From Hyaloscypha bicolor E (Eukaryota; Ascomycota; Leotiomycetes; Helotiales; Hyaloscyphaceae): a stretch of DNA of 64,000 bases. The notes beneath the pieces are model-generated. The model was not told the origin of the DNA. It ran no database searches and was given only the letters and a program-made list of their open reading frames with translations. Location of the stretch: assembly GCF_002865645.1 (NCBI RefSeq), contig NW_020194517.1:1116001-1180000 (forward strand). The letters run 5' to 3'. Shown here in pieces: positions 54,797-64,000 of the stretch (its first letter is position 1; each line of letters begins with the position of its first letter). A program made the translations under genes and the position numbers.

Positions 54797-56151
54797 CTAC
54801 TTCCAAACGAGATTCACAACAGAATACGGCATAACTTTCGACTGGAACAGCCCACAAGCAGCCATATCACCAATAACCATCGGCGCCGTCAACCACCCCC
54901 AAAACCACCAGAAGGCAATCGTAACCACCTGCCTCGCACCCGGCCCAGCCTTCCCTTTTACCATGAGCATGGTAATCATTTCCTGCGCCGCGACGCCTAT
55001 AGATTGCACCGCGAAGCCAGCAAATAGCCACAGAGGGGCAGTTTCTCGGAGCTCGGTGTAAGAGCCGGCTGCGTGCATAGAACCCGAGAGCGCAAAGACA
55101 AGCGTCATGGCCAGGAGGCCGCGGAAGCCGTGAGCGCTGGATTTGTCTTTTGCGGAGAAGGGGAGGAGCTTCCTGGTTATGGTGAGGAATTGGAAGCGGA
55201 AGAGGTCGTGCCAGAAGTTGCCCCAAAAGCCTGTGATTTCCTGTTAGAAATTGAGGAAGATAGCTGGGGAGATTTCTCACCTGGTAAACCACGATGGAAC
55301 AAGTCATCGACAGTCCCCCAGAGAGGAGGGTGCTGCCAGGGTTCGCCGAGGGTGCCTAGATTTTTTGGTCCCAGTCCAACGCAAACAAGGGCCAGAACCA
55401 CGTGAGCGACATCCATCACTGTGTACGTGGCTAGAGTGCCGACAAAGACACGGTAGGGCCGGACCAGCACATCGTAGTTTCCAGCTGGATAGCCAAAGAG
55501 AAGCCTCTGATCCGATCCAAGAGGTCTATTGAACCACGGGTCCCGATCCATAAAGTAGATGCAGAAATCTAGCAAAACATAATCCACCACAAAATACCAA
55601 CTTTGCTGGACAAGGAACGAAGACCTTGTCTGTCCGCACCTCTTCTCATCCTGGCTTCCATCCCGCTTGACGTTGATTCCAGCCTCATCATAAACCTTCT
55701 TGACAGCATCTGGAATGAAATGTTGTCGTCTCTGATAACTCCATCCCAAACCTCTCCAATTCACCATCAAATCGAGCGCCCACCAACACCTCCTCGGCAT
55801 CTGCTCAGGAAACGGCTCCCACTCATACAGCTCCTCCGTCCCACCCTTTCCCACTACAGCCTCATCTTTCCTCCGAATCCTCCGGAAATCCCGGGCTGGA
55901 GTGGACAGCAGCAAAAGCACAGCGGCAACGATCAATGTCCAGCAAGGCGCGAAGCCGAAGAGATATGATGTGGCTGGATTGTCGATATCATGTGGTTGCA
56001 GCGCCCACACCACTGAGGCTGCTACAGCCGCGAAAGTGAGAATTCGCGATGCATGTGAGGCATAGAAGATTTTGGGGAAGATGAGGGCGGTGAAGAGGAT
56101 GCCTGGTCCCCATATGGTGCGCTGTATGAGGGGACCGAGTTGGATGTCCAT
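54797..56151 (-). CDS. Wax-synthase-like membrane O-acyltransferase (MBOAT-type)
   Basis: Two exons, complement(54797..55230, 55281..56151), 434 aa. Multi-pass membrane protein with the blocks RRCWWALDLMVNWRGLGWSY, PPLWGTVDDLFHRGLPGFWG and NFWHDLFRF; the last spans the splice junction and holds the catalytic His of the wax-synthase domain, and a second conserved region is LVFALSGSMHA. Fungal members acetylate terpenoids and meroterpenoids or make wax-type esters in the ER. The intron acceptor at 55231 (CACAG) was chosen because it yields GFWGNFWHD. Its convergent neighbour is a P450, a common tailoring pair. Confidence 0.88.
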
Positions 56152-58811
56152 TGTGTTGACAATGGCCGGAGCAGGCTCCGAAGCGTGACGTTCTCAGATC
56201 ATGAAGTTTTGGAGGAACATTTAGGAGAGAGAATGAGAGAGGATGTTAGAGGTCGGGATGAAGCTCGGGTAAAATCGAGTGGCTGATCAATTGACTGGCT
56301 GGCAGTTGTCTTTGAGTTACGCCCGAAGGCTGACAATTGAGGTGCAGAGCAGGAGATCTGGGATGTGGAGGTGGGCTGTCATGGTGCACCGGTCACAGAC
56401 GATGCTGACGAGTTCGCACATCAAGCCACCCAATACAACGGGCTCTTCTCGGTCGCCGCAAACATTCCTACTTGCCTTGCGACGGATGGGGAAGGGATCT
56501 GCAGGTTACAGGGAACGTGGTTTCCATTGACCTGGTTGCACTGCGTTTGATCGGATCCCGAGATCGTCGTCTAACCCACATCAACTTTGCCTTATAATCT
56601 GCCGGATACACCTCAACAAGGCAGCGAAGTATATATGCAGGCTTCCCAAACTGCTGCCTGCCAAGCATGGTCGAGCTTTGCTGGGTAGGAGAAACTAAAT
56701 GGCAGGATATCGTCCGAAGGTCCGCTATTTCTTGAACTGCTGTGGGCTGGCCGTTCTTTGCAGGCAACCCAAGCCAGAAGGGAAACAGCTACCGAGCAGA
56801 GTAACTTCACCTCGCAGGGGACGTGAACGTACAGCGACCAATTAATTCGACCGAGTAGAGATATTAACCTCCATACGCAGCGCAAACGCCGAAAACAAGA
56901 ACCGCCTCGACCCAGTTTCCAAGCTATCTAATACAATCTCCCTTGATGATGAATACTCCTTGATCTCGACCTCGAGGCTAAGAGAGCCTGTTGCCTCCAT
57001 CTCAAACTCACACACGTTGGGCACAAGTGCCGTCCGCGAACCGGCACAATTTGAATCATAATCCCAGGACATCCTCTCCAGTTCCTCGCTCTAAACACAC
57101 AGGGTTGGAATACTTCCGAGACAGGATGTCCATGCCTTTGACAACCGGGGCAGGACTTGACATGCCGTACAGTGCGACACCTGTTAGAAAAACAGTCAGC
57201 GACATACCATAGCAGCTAGAGAACATTGACAAGAGCACCGTCCGGAATGGGGGGGATTGGGAAGAGGTATTGGCTAAGATGCATCGTGCAAAGAGCCCTG
57301 GAGGTCCATCGCTACATGCCAAATAGCCCTACCTCTTTCCGTATACCCCAATTGTTCCGGATCGAGCTCTTCAAGGAGTCTTCAAAGGAGAGCATGCAGG
57401 CTTGGTGTGTTACATTGTTTGCTTCAGGGCCGAAGATCAGATCATAGGCAAGTTGTCTCCCCCTTCAATTTCTTAAGCTGACAAAGGAATCTTAAATCGG
57501 CCTCAAACCAGCATCCTACGCTCTTGTGGTTGAGCGCACAACCGCAAAGGTTACGTAGTCTTGAGCTGAGGTCTTGAGCGCTGAGAAGTGTTGGATGCAG
57601 GGCAAGTCTGGCGCAGAAATGGATAAATGAGAAGAAAGTTTGTCTCTGAGGCAACCCGAGGCTTATCTATGGATTGAGCTTTGGGGGCGAGAGTCTGAGA
57701 AATCCACCCCACCCTACTCGTAACTCCGCGCTGCGGAGACTGGATAATTTGGCGACTCTGCCTGGTGTCGAGCAGCAGGGCTGCAGTAGTAGGAACCTAC
57801 TGAAGCTAGGCGCCGATGGAAGCTGACACAAAAAGAAATGAGGGGTGAACAAAAATAGTCCAGCACTTCGGCTTTTCAGGTCGAATACTACCTAACATGA
57901 CTTGCAGGACGCTGCAGTCGAGACTTTGTCCTGGAATTCGATCGTCGAGAGGAGAGATTCGGAGACCGGGACGATGGCCGGGTTCTCTTAAGATGGGGTA
58001 GCGATACATTTTCAGCTCGAGATGACTCCATCGGAACGAGTTTGCGATACGCAATAAGTTGATACCAGAAGTGTGCCAGCAAGAAATAAAATTCGGATGA
58101 AAAGAGGCGAGGAGCTCAAGCTTGAGAAGGAGGCACGGTGCCTACCACCGAGCTTATCTAAGCTGGTGCAGCAAGCTGACCGCCTGCGAAACAAGTTTCT
58201 CCGGCCTCTAACACCCCTGACGATCCTATGATTTTCCTTTCACTTGTCAAATATTTCCATGCTGACCTGCCTTTCTCATTATTTGAAATTCTCAGAGCCC
58301 CGAGTAGCACCCTCGTCTCAAGATCTCAAGTGAGAAGGGAAGGTCAACGAGCAAGCTGCAACACAAGGATCACCGGTCGACCAAACCAGGGTCTGTGGGG
58401 GGTCTCCTCCGTCACCTCCGAATCCGACATCATGCAGCTGGCACAGGCAGACTTCAGCCTCTTCAATGATTCGCAGGCCAGGCCGTCTGAGACCACCAGA
58501 GCTGACGAGACATATATGCATAGCGGCACCACTCTCGCCAACCACAACTCATTCGAGCTGTGGCTGCAGCGCCCGCAGCTTATCGTGGGCCGAAAGGTAT
58601 CTAAACGACGTGGCCCCTCAAGCCACAGTGCACATCGCAATTGTCTCCTGCCGTGCGAACAGATCATGCGCGGTGTGGACGCTATGTTCAGCTTTTTAAC
58701 GAGTTTGTTTCTTCTTCTCATCAATAATGTTTTAGATTTATGAAGAGTGGTGTTGTGGATGTCCGGACAATCTTCACAGCATCGATACCCCACCAAATCC
58801 GACATTTCGAG
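56152..58811. other. Gene-poor stretch, 2.7 kb
   Basis: The minus strand at 56842-57072 (MSWDYDSNCAGSR ... SLSLEVEIKEYSSS) and at 57056-57322 (containing a signal-like MSLTVFLTGVALYGM) is open and could be one small secreted protein, but the frames do not join with normal splicing. The plus-strand frame at 58228-58743 has no motif. Nothing is supported as a gene. Confidence 0.35.
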
Positions 58812-59984
58812 ATGTCTTCAATTCACATGCTGTCGCTAGCCGTCTGGCTGGTCGCAGCGGTGACTGCGCAATATGGAGCCATGGAAGTTCCGGCCGGACT
58901 CAGTCCACGGTACTATCTTGGAGGAGCGCAGCTTTTGGAACGGCAGATCATTGGTGTTGGTGGATGTGGTACAAATCAGCATCCATGTAAATACTTTCTC
59001 TCTCTCCCACTTCTATCTGTCGATATCTACTGACGGGCGCCAGGTTTGGACGTCGGTGCTTCCGTCTGCTGTGACAACACAGCATACTGTATCATTGGCA
59101 TCGATAATGTACCATCCTGCTGCTCAATCGGTTCGGACTGCAGCAAAGACACCCCATGCGACTCCCTCCATTACTTCTGCCCGGGCACCGCAACCTTCAC
59201 CGCCGGGACGGCTCAAGCAACCGGCTCTTGCTGCGCCAGAAGTTGTCCGACTACCAGTGCCTATAAATGCGCTGCGACATATGGGGGAGGATGTTGCTCA
59301 TTCGATTCTCAATGTGGCAGCAGTACTTGCGTTCCTCTAACGACGTCGACTACAAGCGCCATTGTATCCGAGGTCCCCAGCGGGTGTACAACAAACCAGA
59401 TTTCGTGCCCGACTTCCCTAGGCGGAGGATGCTGTGACAATACATTGACTTGTACGGTATTGAGCAATACCAACTATTGCGCTGCTGGTACTGGGACTGC
59501 AGTTAGAACGGGGACCAATGGAATTCACGAAACCTCGGTGCCACAAAGTTCGGGTCTGTCAACTGGCGCAAAGGCGGGGATAGGAGCCGGACTTGGGGTT
59601 ACTGCTTGCATGGCCATTGGGCTCTTTTTTTGGTTCTGTGTGCTTCATCGAAGGCAGGCAAGGCTGAGCCAGAAATCAGACTCTGACCCAGAACCACGTC
59701 CAGCCATGTCACAAGCGTCTGGCTCTGCAGCGCCAAAGGCACCGACTCAGGCCGCGGATTACTTTGGACCAGCAGCAGTAGCAGGGCCTTTCACCTCAGA
59801 CCCTACCTCAGCAGTAACGAGCCCAGGAAGTGGAAGAGGAGTCCCACTAAGCCCTCAAAGCCCAGGAGATATCCAAGTCCCGGTCGAGATCGATTCCAGA
59901 GGTCATTCAAACGCAACATCACCCGGCAATTTCGAATATTTGAAATCCCCAGGGTTGACAGAACATCCCGTCGAGCTGCCCTGA
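58812..59984 (+). CDS. Cysteine-rich extracellular single-pass membrane protein
   Basis: Two exons, join(58812..58986, 59044..59984), 371 aa. Signal peptide (MLSLAVWLVAAVTA), then an extracellular region with repeated double cysteines (SVCCDN, SCCSIG, SCCARSC, GGGCCSFD, GGGCCDN), roughly 25-50 residues apart. One transmembrane helix follows (GIGAGLGVTACMAIGLFFWFCVL), then a basic stop-transfer HRRQAR and a Ser/Pro-rich cytosolic tail. The architecture resembles fungal wall-sensor-like or adhesion proteins; no named domain is recognised. The start at MSSIHML is chosen because it places the signal peptide at the N-terminus. The first intron splits a Cys codon (HPC-LDVG). Confidence 0.82.
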
Positions 59985-60170
59985 GGACCTATTCTCATCT
60001 ATCTGACAGTATGTCTCCAATGAAGCTTTTGGAGGCGGTATTACAAGAGACGGCCTCCCAACATTCTACGATGAATTACTCGAACAAATGTTTCCCAGAT
60101 CCTTTATGCAATGCAGCCAACGCCCGCGCAGCCACCCAACACCATCAATGCGACTAACACAAGGAAATAT

Positions 60171-61114
60171 TCAAGACAGGACGCCTCCAAACGGTGTGCT
60201 CTCCTTCAGATCCTCCACCAAATCATTCACATTGTTCAAGTATCGCGCCAACAGGTTCTGCTTTTCCTCTGTGGTTCTCGTGGCGTCGCTCTCGCTATCG
60301 GCACGCTTTCTACCAGCACCATTATCTGTACGGTTGTTGAATGCTCCTGCGAGTTTACTCGGACTGCGTTGCAGCATTGCGGGGACAGAAACGGTGCTGT
60401 TTGCAGTGGGGATCGAGGGCGTTTCGGGCATGAGGTAGAAGTACAGGAACTCGACGAGCTTAAGCTTCACTTCTCTGCTTGTTTCGCGGGATTTGAAGAG
60501 GCAGGTTATTGTCAAAAGGCCATCGAGGTTCTCGAACGTACGCGTGTTTTGCGGGGTGTCGATGAGGGCGCATACGAGGGTTATGATGGTGGCGGATTGG
60601 ATGGCAGGGCAGTTGACTGGTTCGAGGAGGTCAAGTAGATGCTGAATAACACATCAAGTTAGTAACATAAACGGCAATGTGTAAGGATACAAACATTCAT
60701 ATATAGTTCTCTCGAGAACAAGCTCCTAGAAGGCGGATGCAGCAGCAAACTCCCCTGAATCAGATCCAGTGTCTGGATAATCAACAGATCATTCTGCCCA
60801 TCGTTTGTCTTGCCCAGCAACCGATCCAAGCAATTGACCAAGCGCATCGCCACGTTCCACTCGAATCCATCTTGTAATTTGAAGAACTCTCTGAATGCCG
60901 GGTCGCCGCTGAGTTCGCTCAGCGCTTTGCGCGGCGGCGGTTCCTTCCCCGGGTCGATGACCGATCGTCGCTTCTCTGCGGCGGTCTTGGGCGAGTTACT
61001 CGAGCTCAAGCAGATTTGCGCGAGCAGGCCCTCGACCTGTCGCAAGCCCTTGCGGATCTTGGCTTGGTCGTAGGAAGAGAGGTTGTCGAAGGAGAGGGAG
61101 AGGAGTGCTTCCAT
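60171..61114 (-). CDS. cdc14: Cell division control protein 14, septation-initiation-network component (S. pombe Cdc14 family)
   Basis: Two exons, complement(60171..60641, 60695..61114), 296 aa. In fission yeast this protein binds the Sid1 kinase in the SIN that triggers septation; it is unrelated to the Cdc14 phosphatase. Start MEALLSLSFDNLSSYDQAKI at 61114; upstream in-frame sequence looks like 5' UTR. Family blocks: DPAFREFFKLQDGFEWNVA, NDGQNDLLI, LLHPPSRSLFSRE, then across the intron LLDLLEP, TPQNTRTFENLDGLLT and KLVEFLYFYLMPETP. The donor is GTTTGT, non-consensus but giving an uninterrupted frame. The C-terminus is disordered and basic before EKQNLLARYL. Divergent with GGPP synthase. Confidence 0.93.
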
Positions 61115-61997
61115 GTTTGCGGATTTGCGATTGTTTACGGGGTTTGGGTATTTGAAGGAAAAGAGTATTCGCTGGGGAATAATTTGATGATGCGCTGAAA
61201 TGCAAGGACGCCGAGGATGTGTTAATACAGAGATTTGAAGTGAAGAGAAGGGAGTGTGTGTGTGTTTGTTTGGAGCCGGAGCTTGGGTCTTAGGGTGTCT
61301 CTCCTGAGCTTCAATTAAGTTTGTGCCCTTCATAGCCGTTCACGGGGCAACCAGGCCTGAGCCGAGGAGCCTGATAGAAAGGCGGGCGCAGCTGCAATCG
61401 GGCAGAATTCGGCGTTTTCGGAATAGCGTCTTATCATTGGAACACGAGAAATGCATGACGTCTCAAGGCTGCGGTTGTTGCGTTACGGGAGGGAATTGTG
61501 AAACTTCTATTGCAGCTCCAGAACCGATACAGCTGCTTAAGAGGCTTCGGTATTTGTTCATGCAACGCTGGAAGCCGAACGATCAGCACTGGTCAGCTGC
61601 AGCGATGGACGGCGGCAGCATGTGAATTGGGTTGGACTTACAGGCTGCGCCGGCGCCTCTGCAGACAAACGAATAGGCTCCGTCCCGGGACCAAGGGACC
61701 AGTGACGTTGGTAGGAATGAGGGGGGGACAACGCATATTGCGGAGCTGCCTTCTGTCAACAGAGTAGCATGCACAAGTCGTGTACACTTCTCCACATCTG
61801 CAGTGTGCATTCCATCCGAAGATCGCAATTGACAAACGGAAGCCTGATCTCGACCCGCCAGCAACGATCAGCCTTGCGCGTCCTCTTGATCCTCCAGCCA
61901 ACAACCCAATCGAGGAGCTCAGCATCACCTCGAAAGCGGAGAACCGCAATAGCTTCGAATATACCAAAGCAATATCTCTCACTCAGGCGCATCCGCG
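61115..61997. promoter_or_regulatory. Divergent promoter of cdc14 and GGPP synthase
   Basis: 883 bp between the two start codons, including 5' UTRs. Short frames here are not supported as genes. Confidence 0.5.
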
Positions 61998-63191
61998 ATG
62001 GCGTCCGAAAACTCCCAGCTCCGCTCTCCCAACGCCATCCCTCCACGTACATCCTCCACGAACCAGAACGGACTAAACCACATCATATCGAAGCCAACTG
62101 CTTCTGTCCTGCATCCGGTGCCGGAAGGCGACTGGATAAGCCAGAGGAAACCCTCCATCCCGCTCTCCTCGAATCCCACCATCCAGCCCATAGCTCCTAC
62201 AGACTCGTCAAGGTACCACAAAAACGACATGGCATTTCATGGCAAGGGGAACTGGTCTCCGGAGAAGGAGAAGATTCTGGTAGGGCCGTATGAATATCTG
62301 TTTGCGCAGCCGGGGAAGGATATTAGGACGCAGTTTATTGCGGCGTTTAATGAGTGGTTGGAGGTTCCGGCGGAGAGTCTGGATGTTATTACGAAGGTTG
62401 TTGGGATGCTGCACACAGCTTCCTTGCTCGTTGACGATGTTGAGGATTCGTCGTTGTTGAGGAGAGGTTTGCCTGTTGCTCATAGCATTTTCGGCACCGC
62501 GCAGACGATCAATTCGGCGAATTATGTCTACTTCATCGCTTTACAAGAGCTTGGGAAGCTGAAGAATCCGAAGGCGATCAATATCTATACAGAGGAGTTA
62601 TTGAATCTGCACCGGGGCCAAGGGATGGACTTGTTCTGGAGAGATACCCTGACGTGCCCGACTGAGGACGATTATCTGGAGATGGTGGGGAACAAGACGG
62701 GAGGATTGTTCAGATTGGCAATCAAGCTCATGCAAGCTGAGAGCAAGAATCTAAAGTAAGTCTTCCCACGACCACTGTCAAAATTTCACTAACAGCCCAA
62801 CAGAGACTGCGTCCCACTCGTCAACGTCATGGGCATAATCTTCCAGATCCGCGACGACTACCAAAACCTCTCCTCCCCCGAATACTCGCACAACAAAGGG
62901 CTTTGCGAAGATCTCACAGAAGGCAAATTCTCGTTCCCTATCATCCACAGCATCCGCGCGAAACCGGAAAACATGCAACTCATCAACATTCTCAAGCAAA
63001 AGCCAGAAGATGAGCAAGTTAAACGGTATGCTGTGACGTATATGGAAGGGACGGGCAGCTTTGAATACTGCAGGAAAGTCTTGGCGACACTGACGGAGCG
63101 AGCGAGGTCGTTGGTGGAGGAATTAGATGATGGTGATGCGCAGAAGAAGGGGAAGGGGGTACTGAAGATTTTGGATAAGTTGGCCGTATAG
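61998..63191 (+). CDS. Geranylgeranyl diphosphate synthase
   Basis: Two exons, join(61998..62755, 62804..63191), 381 aa. Condenses farnesyl and isopentenyl diphosphate to GGPP for prenylation, carotenoids and diterpenes. The first aspartate-rich motif is DDVED ([15 protein letters not shown]) and the second is [10 protein letters not shown]; other blocks are NKTGGLFRL and [12 protein letters not shown] disordered N-terminus of about 85 residues precedes the catalytic domain, usual for Pezizomycotina housekeeping enzymes. The intron (GTAAGT...AACAG) falls in the Lys codon of LKDCVP. Pairing with cdc14 rather than a terpene cyclase, and no cyclase in the window, favour a primary-metabolism copy. 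Confidence 0.95.
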
Positions 63192-63838
63192 TGGCTTGAT
63201 GATTGGAGATACCTAGGAATACAGTGCGGGTATTTGACGCTTGGCGGGCGTTTTGCTATCTTGGGTTGCTGGTTAATCTTAATTGATCCGGGGGCATACC
63301 TTACGAATTACGAATCATGATCCTGTGTGTTTACTTTGGAGGGAAAGTTCGCTCATACGTGATTCAAGCCGAGGTCCAAACAGCAAGTGCTGACTTTCTC
63401 GGTCAATCCTCGCCTATAAAGGGGGACCTTGTACGACGTGGCGAACAGGAGCTCGCCAAAAGAGGGGCATCATAACAACAAAGTGCTGTTGTTCTATGTT
63501 TGGGATCGCCAATCAGGTGATCTTGAAATTATGTGCCTCGAACAAAATTCGAGGCACCTCCCACCCAGGGTTGCCTATGTTTCTGGTGCCGAATTCCCTG
63601 GTGGACCGGCGCGTGAGCGCTCCCAGCGGCTGGCCTATTGGGGTCGCTGCCGAATCGGCCTGCGGAGATTGTGGACTTAACAAGGGTTGATCGCAACATA
63701 ACTTCACCGACACCACTTTTGCCTTTTTGCTTGAGAGCGTTATATCTTCATATCTTCTACCTCTTTTTTTTTTATCTTTCGCTGCAATGTCATTCAATTA
63801 AATTATTATCTCACCTCTTCTTCATACACTTGGAGGTC
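63192..63838. other. Intergenic; upstream of the gene entering at the right edge
   Basis: 647 bp with the 3' UTR of GGPP synthase and probable promoter sequence. A T-run (63764-63773) and pyrimidine-rich leader precede the next ATG. Confidence 0.5.
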
Positions 63839-64000
63839 ATGGAAGACTCGATAGCAAACAGCGCTACAGCAGCGGCAGCCAACAAGCCTCATGATGAGGC
63901 TATCAAAAAGGATGAAAGCCAACATCAAGAAGAAGTCCAGGGCGGCAGTAATTCCAATGGGGAAAGTCAACAAGCAGACACAATCGAGCCTGAGAAAGCC
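63839..64000 (+). CDS. N-terminus of an unidentified protein (3' truncated by window)
   Basis: ATG at 63839 opens 54 codons to the window end without a stop: MEDSIANSATAAAANKPHD, then Lys/Glu/Gln-rich sequence with GGSNSNGES. Low-complexity, acidic and probably disordered; it gives no clue to function. The ATG follows a pyrimidine-rich leader, which supports a real start. Confidence 0.55.
   Translation, partial: MEDSIANSATAAAANKPHDEAIKKDESQHQEEVQGGSNSNGESQQADTIEPEKA

Noticed and set aside
56842..57322. Two overlapping minus-strand frames as one small secreted protein
   Set aside because: They cannot be joined with an intron of normal size and phase, and no family is recognised.
61998..63191. 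GGPP synthase as core of a diterpene cluster with the P450 and acyltransferase
   Set aside because: It is paired with cdc14, no terpene cyclase is in the window, and 6-8 kb with unrelated genes separate it from the P450 pair.
1..64000. CRISPR arrays, bacterial operons, ribosome-binding sites, rRNA
   Set aside because: The sequence is fungal nuclear DNA with spliceosomal introns; no spaced direct repeats or rRNA-like sequence were seen.

Overview
The window looks like a chromosome segment of a filamentous ascomycete (Pezizomycotina; the gene set and intron style would fit a leotiomycete, but that is inference). Genes carry short introns of about 45-110 nt with GTAAGT-type donors and CTAAC/CTAAT branch sites. 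Products include a KRE6/SKN1 glucan-synthesis protein, an S. pombe-type Cdc14, GGPP synthase, indoleamine dioxygenase, an AsaB-type oxidoreductase and a GH43 arabinanase. C-to-T/G-to-A decay in repeats looks like repeat-induced point mutation (RIP).

Layout. 1-5.0 kb: end of sphingosine-1-phosphate lyase, a mitochondrial PDK/BCKDK-type kinase, and a PC-esterase-like membrane protein. 5.3-10.5 kb: an Hsp70-like gene on the minus strand, cut in two by a decayed Fot1/pogo-type transposon of about 3 kb. 11.1-13.3 kb: KRE6-like gene. 13.3-34.9 kb: gene-poor, decayed region with an NmrA-like pseudogene, three relics of one Zn2Cys6 regulator family, two foldback elements and one intact orphan ORF (501 aa). 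It also holds four tiny, intact, paralogous two-exon genes at 21.8, 27.5, 29.4 and 32.2 kb. 35-46.5 kb: coiled-coil protein, GH43, a tRNA-like gene, Rieske/AIF-like oxidoreductase, a membrane protein and an AsaB-like enzyme. 49.3-63.2 kb: IDO, cytochrome P450 facing a wax-synthase-like acyltransferase, a Cys-rich single-pass membrane protein, then divergent Cdc14 and GGPP synthase. The start of another gene lies at the right edge.

The most unusual content is the micro-gene family. Each member encodes a 32-34 residue acidic peptide starting MK and ending D-P-x-Y-G-(K/T). Each has one 46-49 nt intron and a final coding exon of exactly 14 nt. At least two of the four sit in duplicated blocks together with a broken Zn2Cys6 regulator. 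The peptides stay open while the regulators next to them have decayed, which suggests the peptides are the selected part of the locus. Their function is unknown to me.

All calls were made by eye; intron boundaries were chosen by splice consensus, frame continuity and family resemblance remembered, not by alignment.
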